NCBI GenBank assembly: GCA_025677815.1 | Contig: JAIXMP010000019.1 | Location: 310,001 to 374,000, forward strand | DNA: 64,000 nucleotides | From: Phascolomyces articulosus | Lineage: Eukaryota > Mucoromycota > Mucoromycetes > Mucorales > Lichtheimiaceae | Reading direction: 5' to 3' | Shown here: positions 47,413-59,124 of the stretch, piece by piece | Position numbering within the stretch: position 1 is the stretch's first letter | How the letters are laid out: each line of letters opens with the position of its first letter | Translations under genes and position numbers: made by a program | Notes under the pieces: generated by a model | Databases searched by the model: none | What the model was told of the DNA's origin: nothing | Seen by the model: the letters and a program-made list of their open reading frames with translations, nothing else

Positions 47413-47854
47413 CAGTAGTTTATATCTTATTTAGTAAAATAAAAAACACGCCTCGGATGAAATCCCTGGTTCTTGATTTATATAACTAGGGTTCTTCCTA
47501 TATTGGTTAAATGATAATAACAATAAGGGCATATATAAAGTGGAAGAAAGATGATCTTTTTTTTTACGTTGCCACGTTGTTTTGTAAAGTTTAATTAATA
47601 AAAAAAAAAGAAAGCCACCTAAGTACTCCTCTTCTTGATTTAGTTAGACACATTCACTCGCATTGCAGCCAATGAGATCAACTGGTTGCCAAATTACGCG
47701 ATCGTTGAAGGATCAACTTTTGGATCTCAGTATATCAACACGCACAAAGAGAATGAGAGAGAGATAAACTATTTTTACTCCCAGTTTTGTTTCTATTTTT
47801 TCCAAGTTTCCCTTTCCTTTCTTTTTTTTTCTCTTTAAACTTTATATATACACA
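47413..47854. other. Intergenic / promoter of SQR
   Basis: CCAAT (about 47670) and a pyrimidine-rich leader before 47855; no gene. Confidence 0.55.
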
Positions 47855-49613
47855 ATGTTGGCAGCACGTTCAAGATTCGCTACCGTCGCTAAGCGTGCTT
47901 TTGCTTCTCAAGCTGAAGGTGCTAAGGCTACTGCTGCTGCTCCTGATAAGAAGTATAAGGTTGTCGTTGTTGGTGCTGGTCCTGGTGGTTTGTCAGGTAA
48001 CTTTTTTTTTCAGAATGGATAACATTTACAACCAAGTGGAAATACAATATGAGAGAGAAATTCAACAATGAAAAACAATAATACTCAATTGGGTGATTAT
48101 GGGTTTTTATGTTTAGTTTCTTCCACTTTGTCAAAGATGCTCGGAAAGGATCAAGTTGCTGTCATTGACCCTGCACAACACCACTACGTAAGTTATATTT
48201 ATCCAAAGTTTGACAAGGGTGGTGAAAAAAGAAGAGAAAATAAGACGCGTTACGAAAAATAATATAAAGAGAGAGAGAGAGAGAGAGAGACTTTATAAAA
48301 AAAATAGATATATCATATTCTAACCTAATGATCATGAACATTATTATACCTAGTATCAACCCTTGTGGACCTATGTTGGTGGTGGTTTAAAGGACTTCAG
48401 AGAAAGTGTTCGACCCATGGAATCGGTTGTTCCAGAAAAGGCCGATTGGATCCAGGAGCGCGTCACCAAATTAGACCCTGATAACAACCAAGTGAAATTA
48501 GCAGATGGCAAGACTGTAGGCTATGATTATTTGGTTGTGGCTGCCGGTATTCAAATCAACTGGGACCAAGTCAAGGGCTTAAAGGAAACCTTGGGTAAGA
48601 ATGGCGTCACTTCTAACTATTCTGCCGAAAGTGTTCAAAAGACCTACAAGTTCATTCAAGAATTCAAGGGTGGTAACGCTCTTTTCACTTTCCCCAACAC
48701 ACCTTTGAAATGTCCTGGTGCACCTACCAAGATTGTCTTTTTGGCCGAAGAAGCTTTCCGTTTGAACGGTGTCCGTGATAAGACCAACGTCATTTACAAT
48801 ACTTCTCTTGGTAAGATCTTTGGTGTTGACCATTATGGTAAAGTCTTACAACGTTTGGCCGATGAACGTGGTATCCAAGTCAACTTTCAAACTGAATTGA
48901 TTGAAATTCAATCGGACAATCGCAAGGCTATCTTCCGTAACAACGCCAATAAGGAATTAAAGACTTTTGATTATGATTTCCTTCACGTTGCCCCACCTCA
49001 AGGTGCTCCTACTTTTATCAAGGAAAGCAAATTGGCTGATGCCGCTGGTTTTGTCGATGTAAATAAGGGTACTTTGCGTTCCAACAAGTATAACAATGTC
49101 TTCTCTCTTGGTGATTGTTCCAATTTGCCTACTTCCAAGACCGCTGCCGCTATTACCGCTGAATCTGGTGTCTTGAAGAGAAACTTGATTGCTCAAATGG
49201 AAGGCAAGGAAATCAGGGAAGAGGAATATGATGGTTATACCAGTTGTCCATTGATTGTTGGTCGTGAACAACTTATTTTAGCTGAATTCTCTGGTAAGTA
49301 ATCAATTGGAATATTTGAGGGGAAAAAAAGTTGAAGAGGAAAAACGGAATACAGGGATGGAAAAGGGACGGTCTATGCATGAATAAATTGGGAAACCAAG
49401 CTTTAGTTCTAACACCTTCATTGTCAATGATAACTAGGTTATACTGGCCAACCCTTGGAAACCTTCCCTGTTGATCAACGTACTGTTTCATCCGTTGCTC
49501 AATACTTGAACATGGAAATCATCCCATCTATCTACTGGAACGGTTTACTTAATGGTGTCTGGACCGGTCCTTCTGCTTTCAGAAATGCCATGTCTCCTCT
49601 CCGTAAGGATTAA
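47855..49613 (+). CDS. Mitochondrial sulfide:quinone oxidoreductase
   Basis: FAD enzyme of the inner mitochondrial membrane that oxidises sulfide and passes electrons to ubiquinone (SQOR/HMT2 type). Exons 47855-47996, 48117-48187, 48354-49293 and 49438-49613; 442 residues, phases agree. Seen: an Arg/Ala-rich presequence (residues 1-24), the FAD dinucleotide motif V-V-V-G-A-G-P-G-G-L-S, H-H-Y-Y-Q-P-L-W-T-Y-V-G-G-G-L, Y-D-Y-L-V-V-A-A-G-I-Q, the catalytic-type Cys in L-K-C-P-G-A-P-T-K, F-S-L-G-D-C-S-N-L-P-T-S-K-T-A-A-A, and a C-terminal Y-T-S-C-P-L-I plus amphipathic membrane-anchoring end (S-I-Y-W-N-G-L-L). The three cysteine regions expected for the family are present, so it looks active. Codon use is GC-ended, suggesting good expression. 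Convergent with the MFS pseudogene. Confidence 0.93.
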
Positions 49614-49877
49614 TATAATAATTATAAAAAATTATAAAAAAAGATATCAATATTGCATAATAAAAATTAAAAATCTGCATATATTTCCTGTCGTCCCATC
49701 AATCTTGTTCCATTTCATTGTACGATGTTTTGTTTGAGTCACTGTTTTTTATATGTGTAAGAAATAACTTTGATATAATTTTAAAAAAAATTGTTCTTTA
49801 TATATATTTCTATGACACCTTTTTTGTTCACTTTATTGTATATACTGCTCAAATTCGATAATTGAATAAAAAAAACA

Positions 49878-51239
49878 TTATTTTTCTTGCTGTTGCTGGT
49901 GGTTGGATTTTTCTTGTTTATCTCCTTTTTCAAATCTATAATGATAGCGCATTCTTCGTCCATATATCTTGATAATAAGCAGAATTCCCACCGGAAACCA
50001 ACTTAAAGCTGATAAAAGTACAAATAGATAGCCAGGCCCAAGTACACTCAGCATAGTAGCAGTATACAATGTCAAAGCACATGAAAATATCATACGGACC
50101 ACAATTGAGCTAGCCGCCAAAGAAGCACTTTCAGCAGCAGCCATGGTATCTAGAAAGTAGGTCGTTACTTCGGGTAAAACTTGATTCATTCCAAATGATT
50201 GTATTCTATCCATAGATTTTTTTTCTACTATAGAGTATAATTTATCATATTTAACGTATAAAGAGATTATGTTTACCCAGATCCAATAACTCCAGTCCAG
50301 TATGATAACATATATTCTATACCCAATCAAACAGGAGTAAACCAAAGGGAATGAGAACTAAACAACAAACCCAGAGATTGGTGGCAATACGATCTTCAGC
50401 ATTATGTCGACCACCAGATGCTGACCTTCTCTCACTCGACGAGACAAATCCCTATGTAATACATCCTGACTATGGCTGAGCAAATGTATATTCTTCTCTA
50501 TCACCATAATGATATGGTGGAAGACCTTGTTGTTCTCTATGACGTTGCCCGAGAATCAGTTGATATACTTCTATGCGTCGATTATGTTCAAGTAAACATT
50601 ATTGTTCTTCTTTGATAAAAATGATAAGTTCCTGTAAAAATGGATGACGATTATTTAAGCTTATTTGTAATATATTATATAAAATAAAACACCATGTTAG
50701 GTACGTCACGAGAATAAGAATGATGGAGGAATACGCATCTTTTTTAGTCACTATTTATATATGTATATATCTGTATTACATATTTTAGAACATGGTCAGG
50801 TAGAATTAAAGCGGTTTGATTTATCACATGTGCCATGTAGATCGGCACATCATCGGTCGTATTTCTTGAAGGTAATGGTGCCATGATGCAATCAATTGAA
50901 GCAGAAATAGAAACGGTTGCTGCTTCAGATACGACAATCTCTCTGTTGAATCGTATACTTTGATTTTGGAATACAAATATTATTATAGATGATAATTCTT
51001 CTGCTATTGTAATTATTGCTTCCTCTTCAAATACAGGCTGTCTTTCAGAAGAAGGAGATATAAAGCATTGTTTGAAATAATAAGCAAGGATGGATTGTTG
51101 TCACTTGTGCTGCTAAATTGTCATTAAATATTAAGGTAATCGTGGGAATATTAATGCCATGGTCGTTGCAAGTTGCTTATTGGGTAGGTAGATTATTTTC
51201 TTGGTTATCGTGAGCAGAAGGAGAGTTTTCCATTAACAT
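49878..51239 (-). pseudogene. Degraded MFS transporter pseudogene
   Basis: Remains of a fungal multidrug-type major facilitator. The 3' part is an open frame (from about 50210 to 49878) with the two last membrane helices and their connecting loop (A-A-A-E-S-A-S-L-A-A-S-S, L-G-P-G-Y-L-F-V-L-L-S-A-L) and a charged tail. Upstream, a different frame around 50430-50340 holds the typical cytosolic linker and following helix (A-S-G-G-R-H-N-A-E-D-R, N-L-W-V-C-C-L-V-L-I-P-F-G-L-L-L-F). The 5' end (ATG at 51239) is open for only about 20 codons before a stop, and the middle has many stops and shifts. No intron model restores the whole. It is therefore dead, though the last 110 codons are well preserved. 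Confidence 0.7.
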
Positions 51240-52882
51240 TTTATGTTGTTATAATAGAGGAAAGGAAAGAGATATAATAAATTAGAAGGAATTGAATTGG
51301 ATTGAAAGGGGAATAGTTAAAGAAGATGTACCCGAAAAAAAATTAGTAAAAAGTTTTGAAATAACAATCTGTATAGAGAGTAATATAATACACACTTATA
51401 TATTTTTTTAAAAAAAAATAATACATATATATTCAGTAGATAGAATGGCGGTGTTTTTCTAGTAGGTGTTCATTCATCATAATATACAGCATCATCATTA
51501 ATATAAGCCTAAGTATGATAGGTATGTAAATTTATATTTCGAAAATGACATATTTAAGCTGTAAGATATTAAAACCAGTTGATTTACTCATTGTTGTTAT
51601 CATTGTTTGGTATGGTTATCGAGTATACGCTTGGCACTCTTATTTATTCACAGTAAAATATAAAAAGCATCATAATAATGAAGAATTTCCTCTTCGTCGA
51701 CAATCTATGTATACGTTTGGTTGATATACCAAGAGGATTCTTATCATTATAGTAATGTAAACGCATAAACTTTATTTAGGATATGTACGTTATTAATTTA
51801 AAGCATTTGGTTGGATATATGGTGATAAAATAAGCTGTTTAATTTTTTTTCGTGACTATAACAATATAGAGTTTAGATTGTACACACTAAGCCTAACTCA
51901 TACAAATTGATGAAACAAAGAAGCTCAGGGTTTATTTTTATAGATAATAAAATAGATTTATTTGCTTTTCGCATTGTATTAATATAAATATATAATGCAG
52001 GCTGCTAGTAATTTATTGTTTCCTGGTAAAAAAAAATACACTATCAATTTGGAACAATAAGTTCTATTTGAAACTTTCAATTCTCCATTGTTATTCTTGT
52101 CGATCACAGCGAACGGAATCAAAACATTTTTTTCGGCATACTCTCCGCATCCAAAGTATTATTCATCCGACACTACACGTACAATAGATCTATCTATATA
52201 CAGTGCAAGATCCGTTTTTTTTCTCAGTTTTTGCATGATGTCGATTCAAGACGGCCTGGTTTTTTTTTCGTCTTCTCGATTCATCAAAATATAATTATAA
52301 TACTGGTAATAAAATAGTAAGTGAGAGCGAAATCTTTGGTTTTTTTTTCTCTTTTTAATAATAATAATAAGTACTTGAAAGAGTCCAATTTTTTTTTTAA
52401 AAAAAAATAACCAAGAAATACTACAAGGGACACTAGAAAAAAAAATAATAATAAAATAAAGGATTTTTCGAAAAAGAAAAATTTACATAACGAAATAATA
52501 ATAATAATTGAAAGGAAGAAATATCGTTAGATCGCAAAGGTAAGAAGAAGAAGTGGAAGGAGAGAGGTAGATTGTAAAGAGGAATTTGGATTGACAAAGA
52601 AAAAATACATAAGGAAAAAAAAGATATATAACTATATAAAAAAAGATTCAAGATAGAGAGGAAGAGTCTGTGATATATATCGGAATACTCGGGTAAAAAG
52701 GTGTAAGACCATATAAAATAGTTGTTATACTATAGGCCTAAATAGAGATAAGTTTGTGTATGGGGTTTTTTAAAGTTATGTATGGGTTCGTCGTAGTAAT
52801 GTAAAAAAAAAGAGGATGTATAAAAAAGGTGTAGTAAGTGTGTAACAATAACAACAACAAAAAAGATCTCTTTTCTTTTATT
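51240..52882. other. Intergenic, no gene seen
   Basis: AT-rich; short frames at 52088, 52433 and 52738 are low complexity. The right part is the 3' flank of the coiled-coil gene. Confidence 0.55.
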
Positions 52883-54085
52883 CTAAGATGAAGAAGAAGT
52901 AGTAGTAGTTGTTGAAAGGGTATGATCAAGACTACCTTCCCAAAACATTTGCATTTGTCGAATTTCTCTTGAAGATTTTGCATCTAAATCATCCAAACCC
53001 CACATGATATCCTTGACACGTTCCTGAACTTCTCCTTTTTCAAGTACTACAGCATCATCATCATCTTTTTCTTCCAAAAACTTATTTATCCGTCGAATAT
53101 CTTTACGTACTTCATGCACAGTCTTGGCAATCGATCGTAAGCGGGAGTTCAACTCTTGTACTTGTCGTTTATTCACATACATGATTTCCTTGAGTTCTTC
53201 CAATGATTCGGTCATGGAGGAGGTTTCCATATTCAACTTGTGAATGGCCGGTAATGGGTTTTCATAAGAATAAGCTTGATCATACAAGGTGGATTTCATA
53301 GAAGAGAACAAGGATTCCAAATCTTTAATAATATCCACAGGCATCCAGGCCATTTCCTTTCGTATCGAGCTATCCAGATTACGCAAGGAACTCGTTTGTC
53401 GTTCTCGGTCACGCGATTTTGTTTCCACCAGGTTGGCTACCGACGTAATAACAAGTTCAAGTGGTGGACTAAACTTGTTTTTAAGCGGTTGATCGTCCGC
53501 CAACAAGGTATTAAAAAGCCGCTTGTGAAGTGTCTTGGTTTCCCATACAGCCGAGTTAAGTTCTTCCAATTGTCGTTTTAAAACTTCAAAGGGGTCGTCG
53601 TCTTCTTGGTCCAAAGAAGACCAAGTAGAACTAAAGGAACTACGTCGACTTCGTCCATAAGCTGAAGTCGACGTACTCATGGCTGTACTCCATTGAATAG
53701 GTGACAAGACAGGACTAGTTTGATGGTTATTGTTGATGATGGTAGTTGTACTGGTAGCAGTAGGGTCATTATTGAATTCACATAAAGAACTTGACAAACT
53801 ACGATTCATGGCCATAGAGGCCAATTTACTATTGTGAAGAGTGTTATTATTGATGGAGTTGTTCAAACCATGGTGAGAATGGTGGCTGACGGGTGGTGAC
53901 AGGGGCGGTGCAACCGTCGGTGGTGGAGCTGGACCTCCGGCAGAATGGAGCTCAGCAGCAAGTGATGAACCAAGTGGAGTTTCCATAAAATAACCTTTGC
54001 CTAGTAATTCTTCTTCGAGAGATTGACTTGCTGCGAAAGCATCGTCTTCAAACATGGAATCGGTAATAGGGCCTTCAGATGCCAT
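52883..54085 (-). CDS. Conserved-looking coiled-coil protein, unknown
   Basis: An intronless 400-residue soluble protein. Seen: an acidic N-terminus (D-S-M-F-E-D-D-A-F-A), Pro- and Ser/Asn-rich low-complexity stretches to about residue 165, then a long helical part with heptad-like segments (P-F-E-V-L-K-R-Q-L-E-E-L; L-E-E-L-K-E-I-M-Y-V-N-K-R-Q-V-Q-E-L; I-A-K-T-V-H-E-V-R-K-D-I-R-R-I), and a final segment around M-W-G-L-D-D-L-D-A-K. No enzymatic or DNA-binding motif. The pattern (disordered N-terminus, C-terminal coiled coil) suits a scaffold or cytoskeletal or vesicle adaptor, but I cannot name a family. Confidence 0.7.
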   Translation of the reverse strand: MASEGPITDSMFEDDAFAASQSLEEELLGKGYFMETPLGSSLAAELHSAGGPAPPPTVAPPLSPPVSHHSHHGLNNSINNNTLHNSKLASMAMNRSLSSSLCEFNNDPTATSTTTIINNNHQTSPVLSPIQWSTAMSTSTSAYGRSRRSSFSSTWSSLDQEDDDPFEVLKRQLEELNSAVWETKTLHKRLFNTLLADDQPLKNKFSPPLELVITSVANLVETKSRDRERQTSSLRNLDSSIRKEMAWMPVDIIKDLESLFSSMKSTLYDQAYSYENPLPAIHKLNMETSSMTESLEELKEIMYVNKRQVQELNSRLRSIAKTVHEVRKDIRRINKFLEEKDDDDAVVLEKGEVQERVKDIMWGLDDLDAKSSREIRQMQMFWEGSLDHTLSTTTTTSSSS

Positions 54086-55026
54086 TTAGGAAATAATAAT
54101 AAAGATTTACCGTAGATGGGAAATGTATTTGAATGGTATGTGAGTGTGTGAACAAGGGGATACCCCAGGGGAACTTTTTTTCTTTGTTAGAGAAGAAAGA
54201 GAGAGAGAGAGAGGGGAAAAGGAAAAAGAAAAAAGAGTTTTTTTTTTGGGTAGCTGTGTGTGTAAGTCAAATGTAAGTGTCGGAAAGAGAGTCAAAAAGA
54301 GAATACTTTATAAGTAATACTTATGACTACTACTAAGCTACGTACTAATGATAAGAATACTTTTTTTTTTATTACTCAACTTTATGTGTGTGGAGAAATC
54401 AAACTTATTTCATTGGATGACAAGCTTCATGTTGAACAACATCAACAACACTTCTTTCTCTTTCTTTCTCCTGGATTGATTTGTCAAATAATATAAACGT
54501 GGCTCTTTATATAGTAAATATGATTTACAGTGATAGGATACTTTTTACTGCCACGAGTTTTTTTTGATGCATTATAAATAGGATATATATATATATATAT
54601 ATATAAGTGCTTATATGCACATCATTTATTGATATTGCTTTATATTAGGTTTTATTTAAAACAAACTATAAGTTTATATTGACAAATCCTTTTCCTCCTG
54701 TAATCCATATCAATTCCCTTTCTCCTTGATATATAAATATATGTCTTTCTTTAATATAATAATCGTTTTATAATGATGAAACTTTTAATAATGTAATATC
54801 CTTTTTTTTTTGTTATCTACAAAGTTTGAATGGAGGGGAAAGAGGATGTGGATTTTTTGATATAATAAGGATAAGAAGAATTATAATAGTACGTGAAAGA
54901 GATTTATATGGATTGGATGGATAAGGGAGAAAAATGCCAAAGTGTTGTGAGTGAATTGATTACATGTCTTATAAAAAAGAAAAAAACAAAAAAAAAGTTA
55001 AAAATATGGGGATGGAGATATTTTTT
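54086..55026. other. Intergenic with (TA)n microsatellite
   Basis: An alternating TA run at about 54583-54605. Left part is the leader/promoter of the coiled-coil gene (GAGAGAGAGA near 54199), right part the 3' flank of the L11 gene. Confidence 0.6.
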
Positions 55027-55470
55027 CTAATGAACAATTTGAATACCAACACTCTTTGCTACACCAATAATACTACCACAAATACTTTCAAGTGACAAGT
55101 GCTTCAAGTTGGCATCGGTTTGTTTGATCTTTGCAATCTCATACACATGCTTTAACGATAATTTACCCACAATTTCAGAACCAGGCTTTTGTGCTCCCTT
55201 GTCAATGCCAGCAGCTCGTTTCAATAAAAAAGTCGTAGGAGGTGTCTTTGTGACAAAAGTAAATGTACGGTCTGGTTTAATGGTAATAACAGTAGGAATG
55301 GGGGTTTCGGGTACAATATTTTTGGTCTTGTCGTTGAATTGTTTACAAAAGTCCATGGACTTGACACCACGAGCACCTAATGCAGGACCTACGGGAGGTT
55401 GTGGTGAAGCTTTACCAGCTGATACCAAAATGCGAACCAATGCTTCTGCTGCTTGAGGTTTTTTTGACAT
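55027..55470 (-). CDS. Mitochondrial large-subunit ribosomal protein uL11m
   Basis: Bacterial-type L11 of the mitochondrial ribosome, a component of the GTPase-associated stalk base. An intronless 147-residue protein, the usual bacterial length. Seen: V-S-A-G-K-A-S-P-Q-P-P-V-G-P-A-L-G (N-terminal domain), F-C-K-Q-F-N-D-K-T, P-E-T-P-I-P-T-V-I-T-I, R-T-F-T-F-V-T-K-T-P-P-T-T-F-L-L-K-R-A-A-G (linker and start of the rRNA-binding domain), and I-C-G-S-I-I-G-V-A-K-S-V-G-I near the end. No obvious cleavable presequence: the start is M-S-K-K, as in fungal mitochondrial L11 proteins, where targeting is internal. Confidence 0.93.
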   Translation of the reverse strand: MSKKPQAAEALVRILVSAGKASPQPPVGPALGARGVKSMDFCKQFNDKTKNIVPETPIPTVITIKPDRTFTFVTKTPPTTFLLKRAAGIDKGAQKPGSEIVGKLSLKHVYEIAKIKQTDANLKHLSLESICGSIIGVAKSVGIQIVH

Positions 55471-56680
55471 TGTTTTTTCGTGTTTTTTTTTGTTGTTTGA
55501 AAAAAAAAAAAGTTTAGGTCTCTTTCTTTTTTTTTAGTGGAGTACAAACTATTTTTTTTTTGAGAGCGCGCGTGTACACACATTTGCCCTGGTTCTTTTG
55601 TTACCACAGGTGACTGCCTGAGTATGAAATCTGGTATTGACAACATAGAACCCAAAAATGGATCGCCCGCCAGTGATTTCTGCATTTAGTTTCTTTCTGT
55701 AGCTATATTTGTGAAAACAATCAGCATTCATATTTTAATAGTATCAGCTTTGTAAAAATGAAATAGAGATAAAAGTAAGATTTCACTAGTTTTAAATCAC
55801 CTTGATCTCTATCCCGAATAGAAAAAAACATGCTGTTTTATCTAATCTAATAAATCCAGTCAATCTATATCCAGGAACTCGACACGGAAGTATCATGTTC
55901 TTGAATTGCTGTATTCAGTATTATAAACGCCACCATATTTAGTATATGATAATGCAGTAATTAAATATCACATATTCTTTATTTTTACCTAGTTTTCTTA
56001 AATGATACTAAAAACGTATTCAGATTAACGATGACATTTTAGTCGCTTTGAAGATTGCTCAACTATCAATATAAAACATTATATACTACATATTTGAAAT
56101 ACCATGATATAACCTATAAATCGAGTAAAAGTTATAAATATTTATATTAGACCCGGTTTAATTTCACGCCACGTATCTATTTACCTTAAAATTCTGTAAT
56201 TAGAGAGACTTGGAATTACGGGGAGGAAAATTTCTCTAGGTATGATATCATCATATAACAAAAAAAAAAAAAAAAAAAAAACTGAAACCAAAGGGGGATA
56301 AAATCTAATGGAGAAACCACAGAATCAATATAAAGTATAATTAATCACTTTTCTTAGCATCAAGGGCAAAAAAATACCATGAGATTCGACCCTGGCACTG
56401 CGACCACCTGCACCACTCCAAGAATAGGATACAACATCATTCACTGATGAAACCCTATCCATCACCTGCATATTGAATATGCAAGAGCACACATACTATA
56501 AAAAACAAAGTTGCCATTGATGTTCAACCTATTTATTATTATGCTTTTATGAATAGCATCTGTCTTCTGTGATGATAATGATGTTCCTATCAATATTCTA
56601 ATTTTAAACATTTCATAATATATTTATATAATATCGGTGCAGTAATAGACCAATTAGTTACCGTGATGTATTATTTCTAT
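55471..56680. other. Intergenic; small GC-richer patches
   Basis: No gene. Minus-strand short frame at 55549-55731 overlaps the leader of uL11m and has a balanced composition but no recognised domain. A Pol III B-box-like GATTCGACCC near 56383 lacks any cloverleaf around it. Confidence 0.45.
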
Positions 56681-57458
56681 TTAATAAATGCTACATTCTT
56701 GACAGATCAAAGATTGTCCTACATGTTCTTGATAAAATTGGTTCATTTCTTCATCATAACGATCTTTGAAATCATCTAATTCACTATGTCACAATTTTAT
56801 TGTTTTGTTTCCCAAAGTAAATAGAAAAATCTCGCTTCATAAAGTTAGTATACGCTATAGCAATTTTAATGATATAATATTATTTATAAACTAATAGAAC
56901 GAGAAACTCACTCTTCTGATACAATGTTGATATTTCCTTCTGTTAAATAATTATGCCTTGTATGTTCCAAGGATCTGATGATACGTAAAGATTGTGAACG
57001 ATCAGGGTCGTCATGAGGCGGGTTTCTTGTATATATGATATGGTATCTCTCCATTGCCAACTGATATTTCATACCACGCCGGTAATGTTCAAATGCATGA
57101 TTTTTTTTTCTTTTGAGGCACGAAGAGGATAATTTGGTGGATTGATGGATTCAACATAACTACAACAATAAGATATCAGCACCACAGCATTTAAAAATAA
57201 TGTGTTATTAATATATACATGCATTATTTTTACTTTTGTTTGTTATTTATCGCCACGGTACTTAGCATTGCTACATATCAATATTTGAATGTTTATATAG
57301 TTCAAAACTTACAATGGTGGTCCAGAAGGAAATACATCTTCACAAGGATATGATAGTTCTCATGCACTTTCATGGTTTGAAGTATGTTGTCTGTCAAAGT
57401 GGTAATCCATTTCCCAATATCTTCAAAAGAACGTGGTTGTTGTTGACGATTATTCATT
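56681..57458 (-). pseudogene. Tandem-family member J, frameshifted copy
   Basis: Starts at ATG 57458 with R-S-F-E-D-I-G-K-W-I-T-T, as in D and H, and ends at TAA 56681. Exon 1 carries a frameshift between H-E-N-Y-H and the G-P-P-L end needed for a phase-2 donor near 57312. Exon 2 (from about 57163) has K-E-K-K before an A9 run and H-A-F-E-H-Y-R-R-G-M-K-Y-Q-L after it in a different frame, so the run has probably lost one A. Exon 2 also lacks the C-x2-H segment: Y-L-T-E-G-N-I is followed almost directly by V-S-E-E at GTGAGT. The last exon (56791-56681) is intact, E-L-D-D-F-K-D-R-Y-D-E-E-M-N. Two independent shifts plus loss of a key motif make it a pseudogene, although each part is still recognisable. 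Confidence 0.65.
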
Positions 57459-57935
57459 TTTGAAACGCGATATGTAATAATTTTTTTTAAAAAAAAAGCG
57501 AGGAATATTACAAGAAGAGTATAATGATACTGATGCTGCTAGCTAGGTGATGAAGTACATTTCTGTGGTAGTGAAGGAAGTTAAAAAGGTTAGGCAAAAA
57601 ATATATTGAGTATTTATACTATATATGTCAAACTAAAAAAAAAACTATGGGAGGGTATTAATCTTGTTCATGTTAAAAACGACGTCTATGACCATGATAG
57701 AGCTCCCTTATTAATACATTCCATTATTTCTAATTCGAGTGAACAATGACGTAAAGTCCTGATATTAATAATGAAAAATAACCCTGTTTAGTAATCATAA
57801 TAAGGAAAGGAAATCTATTATTCAAAGGTATTTATTATTCCTTGGTAACTCTATTATTTTGACAATAATAATAACGTCAATGAAGTTTATTCTTATTACA
57901 CTTCTGGATCAAGAAAATCATTATTCTTCTCTTGA

Positions 57936-58324
57936 TTATGCTTTGTCATATTTCTTGCTACGCAAGTAATGCTCAAATGAACGACACAATTCTTTCAGAG
58001 CAGTGAGATGGAAATTTTTAGGCTTAAATAAACAAATCAGCAGAGTATATAGATAGAGGTGTTCTTCATAAATTTTATAGCATTTACTATTATATAATAT
58101 TTTTTTTTTGCTAGTTAGAAGAAATTTGTAGTAATATATAAAGCTATACAACAACAATAAGAAGCTTACTATGGCCCTTCAGTTTTGTATGCATTTTTAA
58201 GGGTATTATGATACTGCTCGCATAGTTGCATGGATTTAGTTATTTCATCTTCCATGACGGAAATCCATTTTTGAGTTTCTGTAAAAGTACGGCGGGGTGA
58301 CTGACGTCCTTGATAGTTATTCAT
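57936..58324 (-). pseudogene. Tandem-family member K, truncated copy
   Basis: Two exons, 58324-58170 and 58086-57936 (minus), encode 101 residues. Exon 1 follows the family (T-F-T-E-T-Q-K-W-I-S-V-M, C-E-Q-Y-H-N-T-L, ending T-E-G-P). Exon 2 has a diverged, Tyr/Leu-rich first half, then C-R-S-F-E-H-Y-L-R-S-K-K-Y-D-K-A and a stop directly after the FEH-x-LR motif; the second helix, C-x2-H segment and exon 3 are missing. The spliced frame is open, so a short protein could still be made. It may be a truncated regulator-like version or simply a remnant. Confidence 0.5.
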
Positions 58325-58775
58325 TGAGAATATTTTTTTTTAAAAAAAGAGAGAAAGATGATACTATGTATAAGAAGACTTGTTATTACTATGGCTAAAA
58401 TACGTAAAAAGGAAATATTTTGATTAAAATGGGTATTTATATATATGCTAAAATAAAAATCGATAATGTTTATTTTATTTCCCAAAAAAATGGATAGATA
58501 GTATACTATTACGATGTTTCTGAGGATGTTAAACAACAATGGTATATCTTGATTGTATAATAGCAATCAAGATAGTGTTTTTTGTTAGGCGAAACAATGA
58601 TACGATGATCAACATATTTTTGATATATAAAAAAAGAGTGGTTTGTAGCGTTATACGTACGATAATGACAAAGAAAGAATTTTTTCTATATTATTTTTAA
58701 ATGACCTTATTATAGTGTCAAAGTAAGTATGTATATAGTAAATAATAACTACATTTGGGAAAGGTAAGAAAATAG
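58325..58775. other. Intergenic, promoter side of member K
   Basis: AT-rich; no gene. Confidence 0.5.
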
Positions 58776-59124
58776 TTATTTAATCACACACTGAGAATAA
58801 GAATGGTGTGACTAAGATAAGGTGTGATATACTATAGTTTATAGGAGATTTGAGAGGGATAAAAGGACAAAATTGGAAAAAGTAGAAGATTAATGGCGGA
58901 CAGAAGAAAAAATGGGTGAACCTGGAGGAGAGATGAATTGGAATGATGAAGGGTCCCATACAGATCTGGTTTATTATATTATATGAATAGCATCTTACGA
59001 TCGGATGGATGTGGATCAATGTTGGTAAGAAATACGACGAAAAAAAAAAACATCGTCTCATAATACCAAGATATGACCGAGATAAACACACCGTCGGTAT
59101 TCCAGCATCCACCGATTCGTTGAG
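58776..59124 (-). repeat. Left arm of long inverted repeat
   Basis: Partner of 62881-63229; see the enclosing unit. Inner end is CGATTCGTTGAG (59113-59124), mirrored by CTCAACGAATCG at 62881-62892. Confidence 0.75.

Noticed and set aside
52088..52294. 68-codon plus-strand frame
   Set aside because: Low-complexity Ser/Phe with poly-T tracts; no supporting signal.
56370..56420. GATTCGACCC as part of a tRNA
   Set aside because: The T-stem does not pair on either strand and no cloverleaf is present.
58780..59112. 110-codon open frame and its partner at 62908-63225
   Set aside because: They are the two arms of the inverted repeat read in the same sense; similarity comes from the repeat, and the hydrophobic low-complexity product does not look like a protein.
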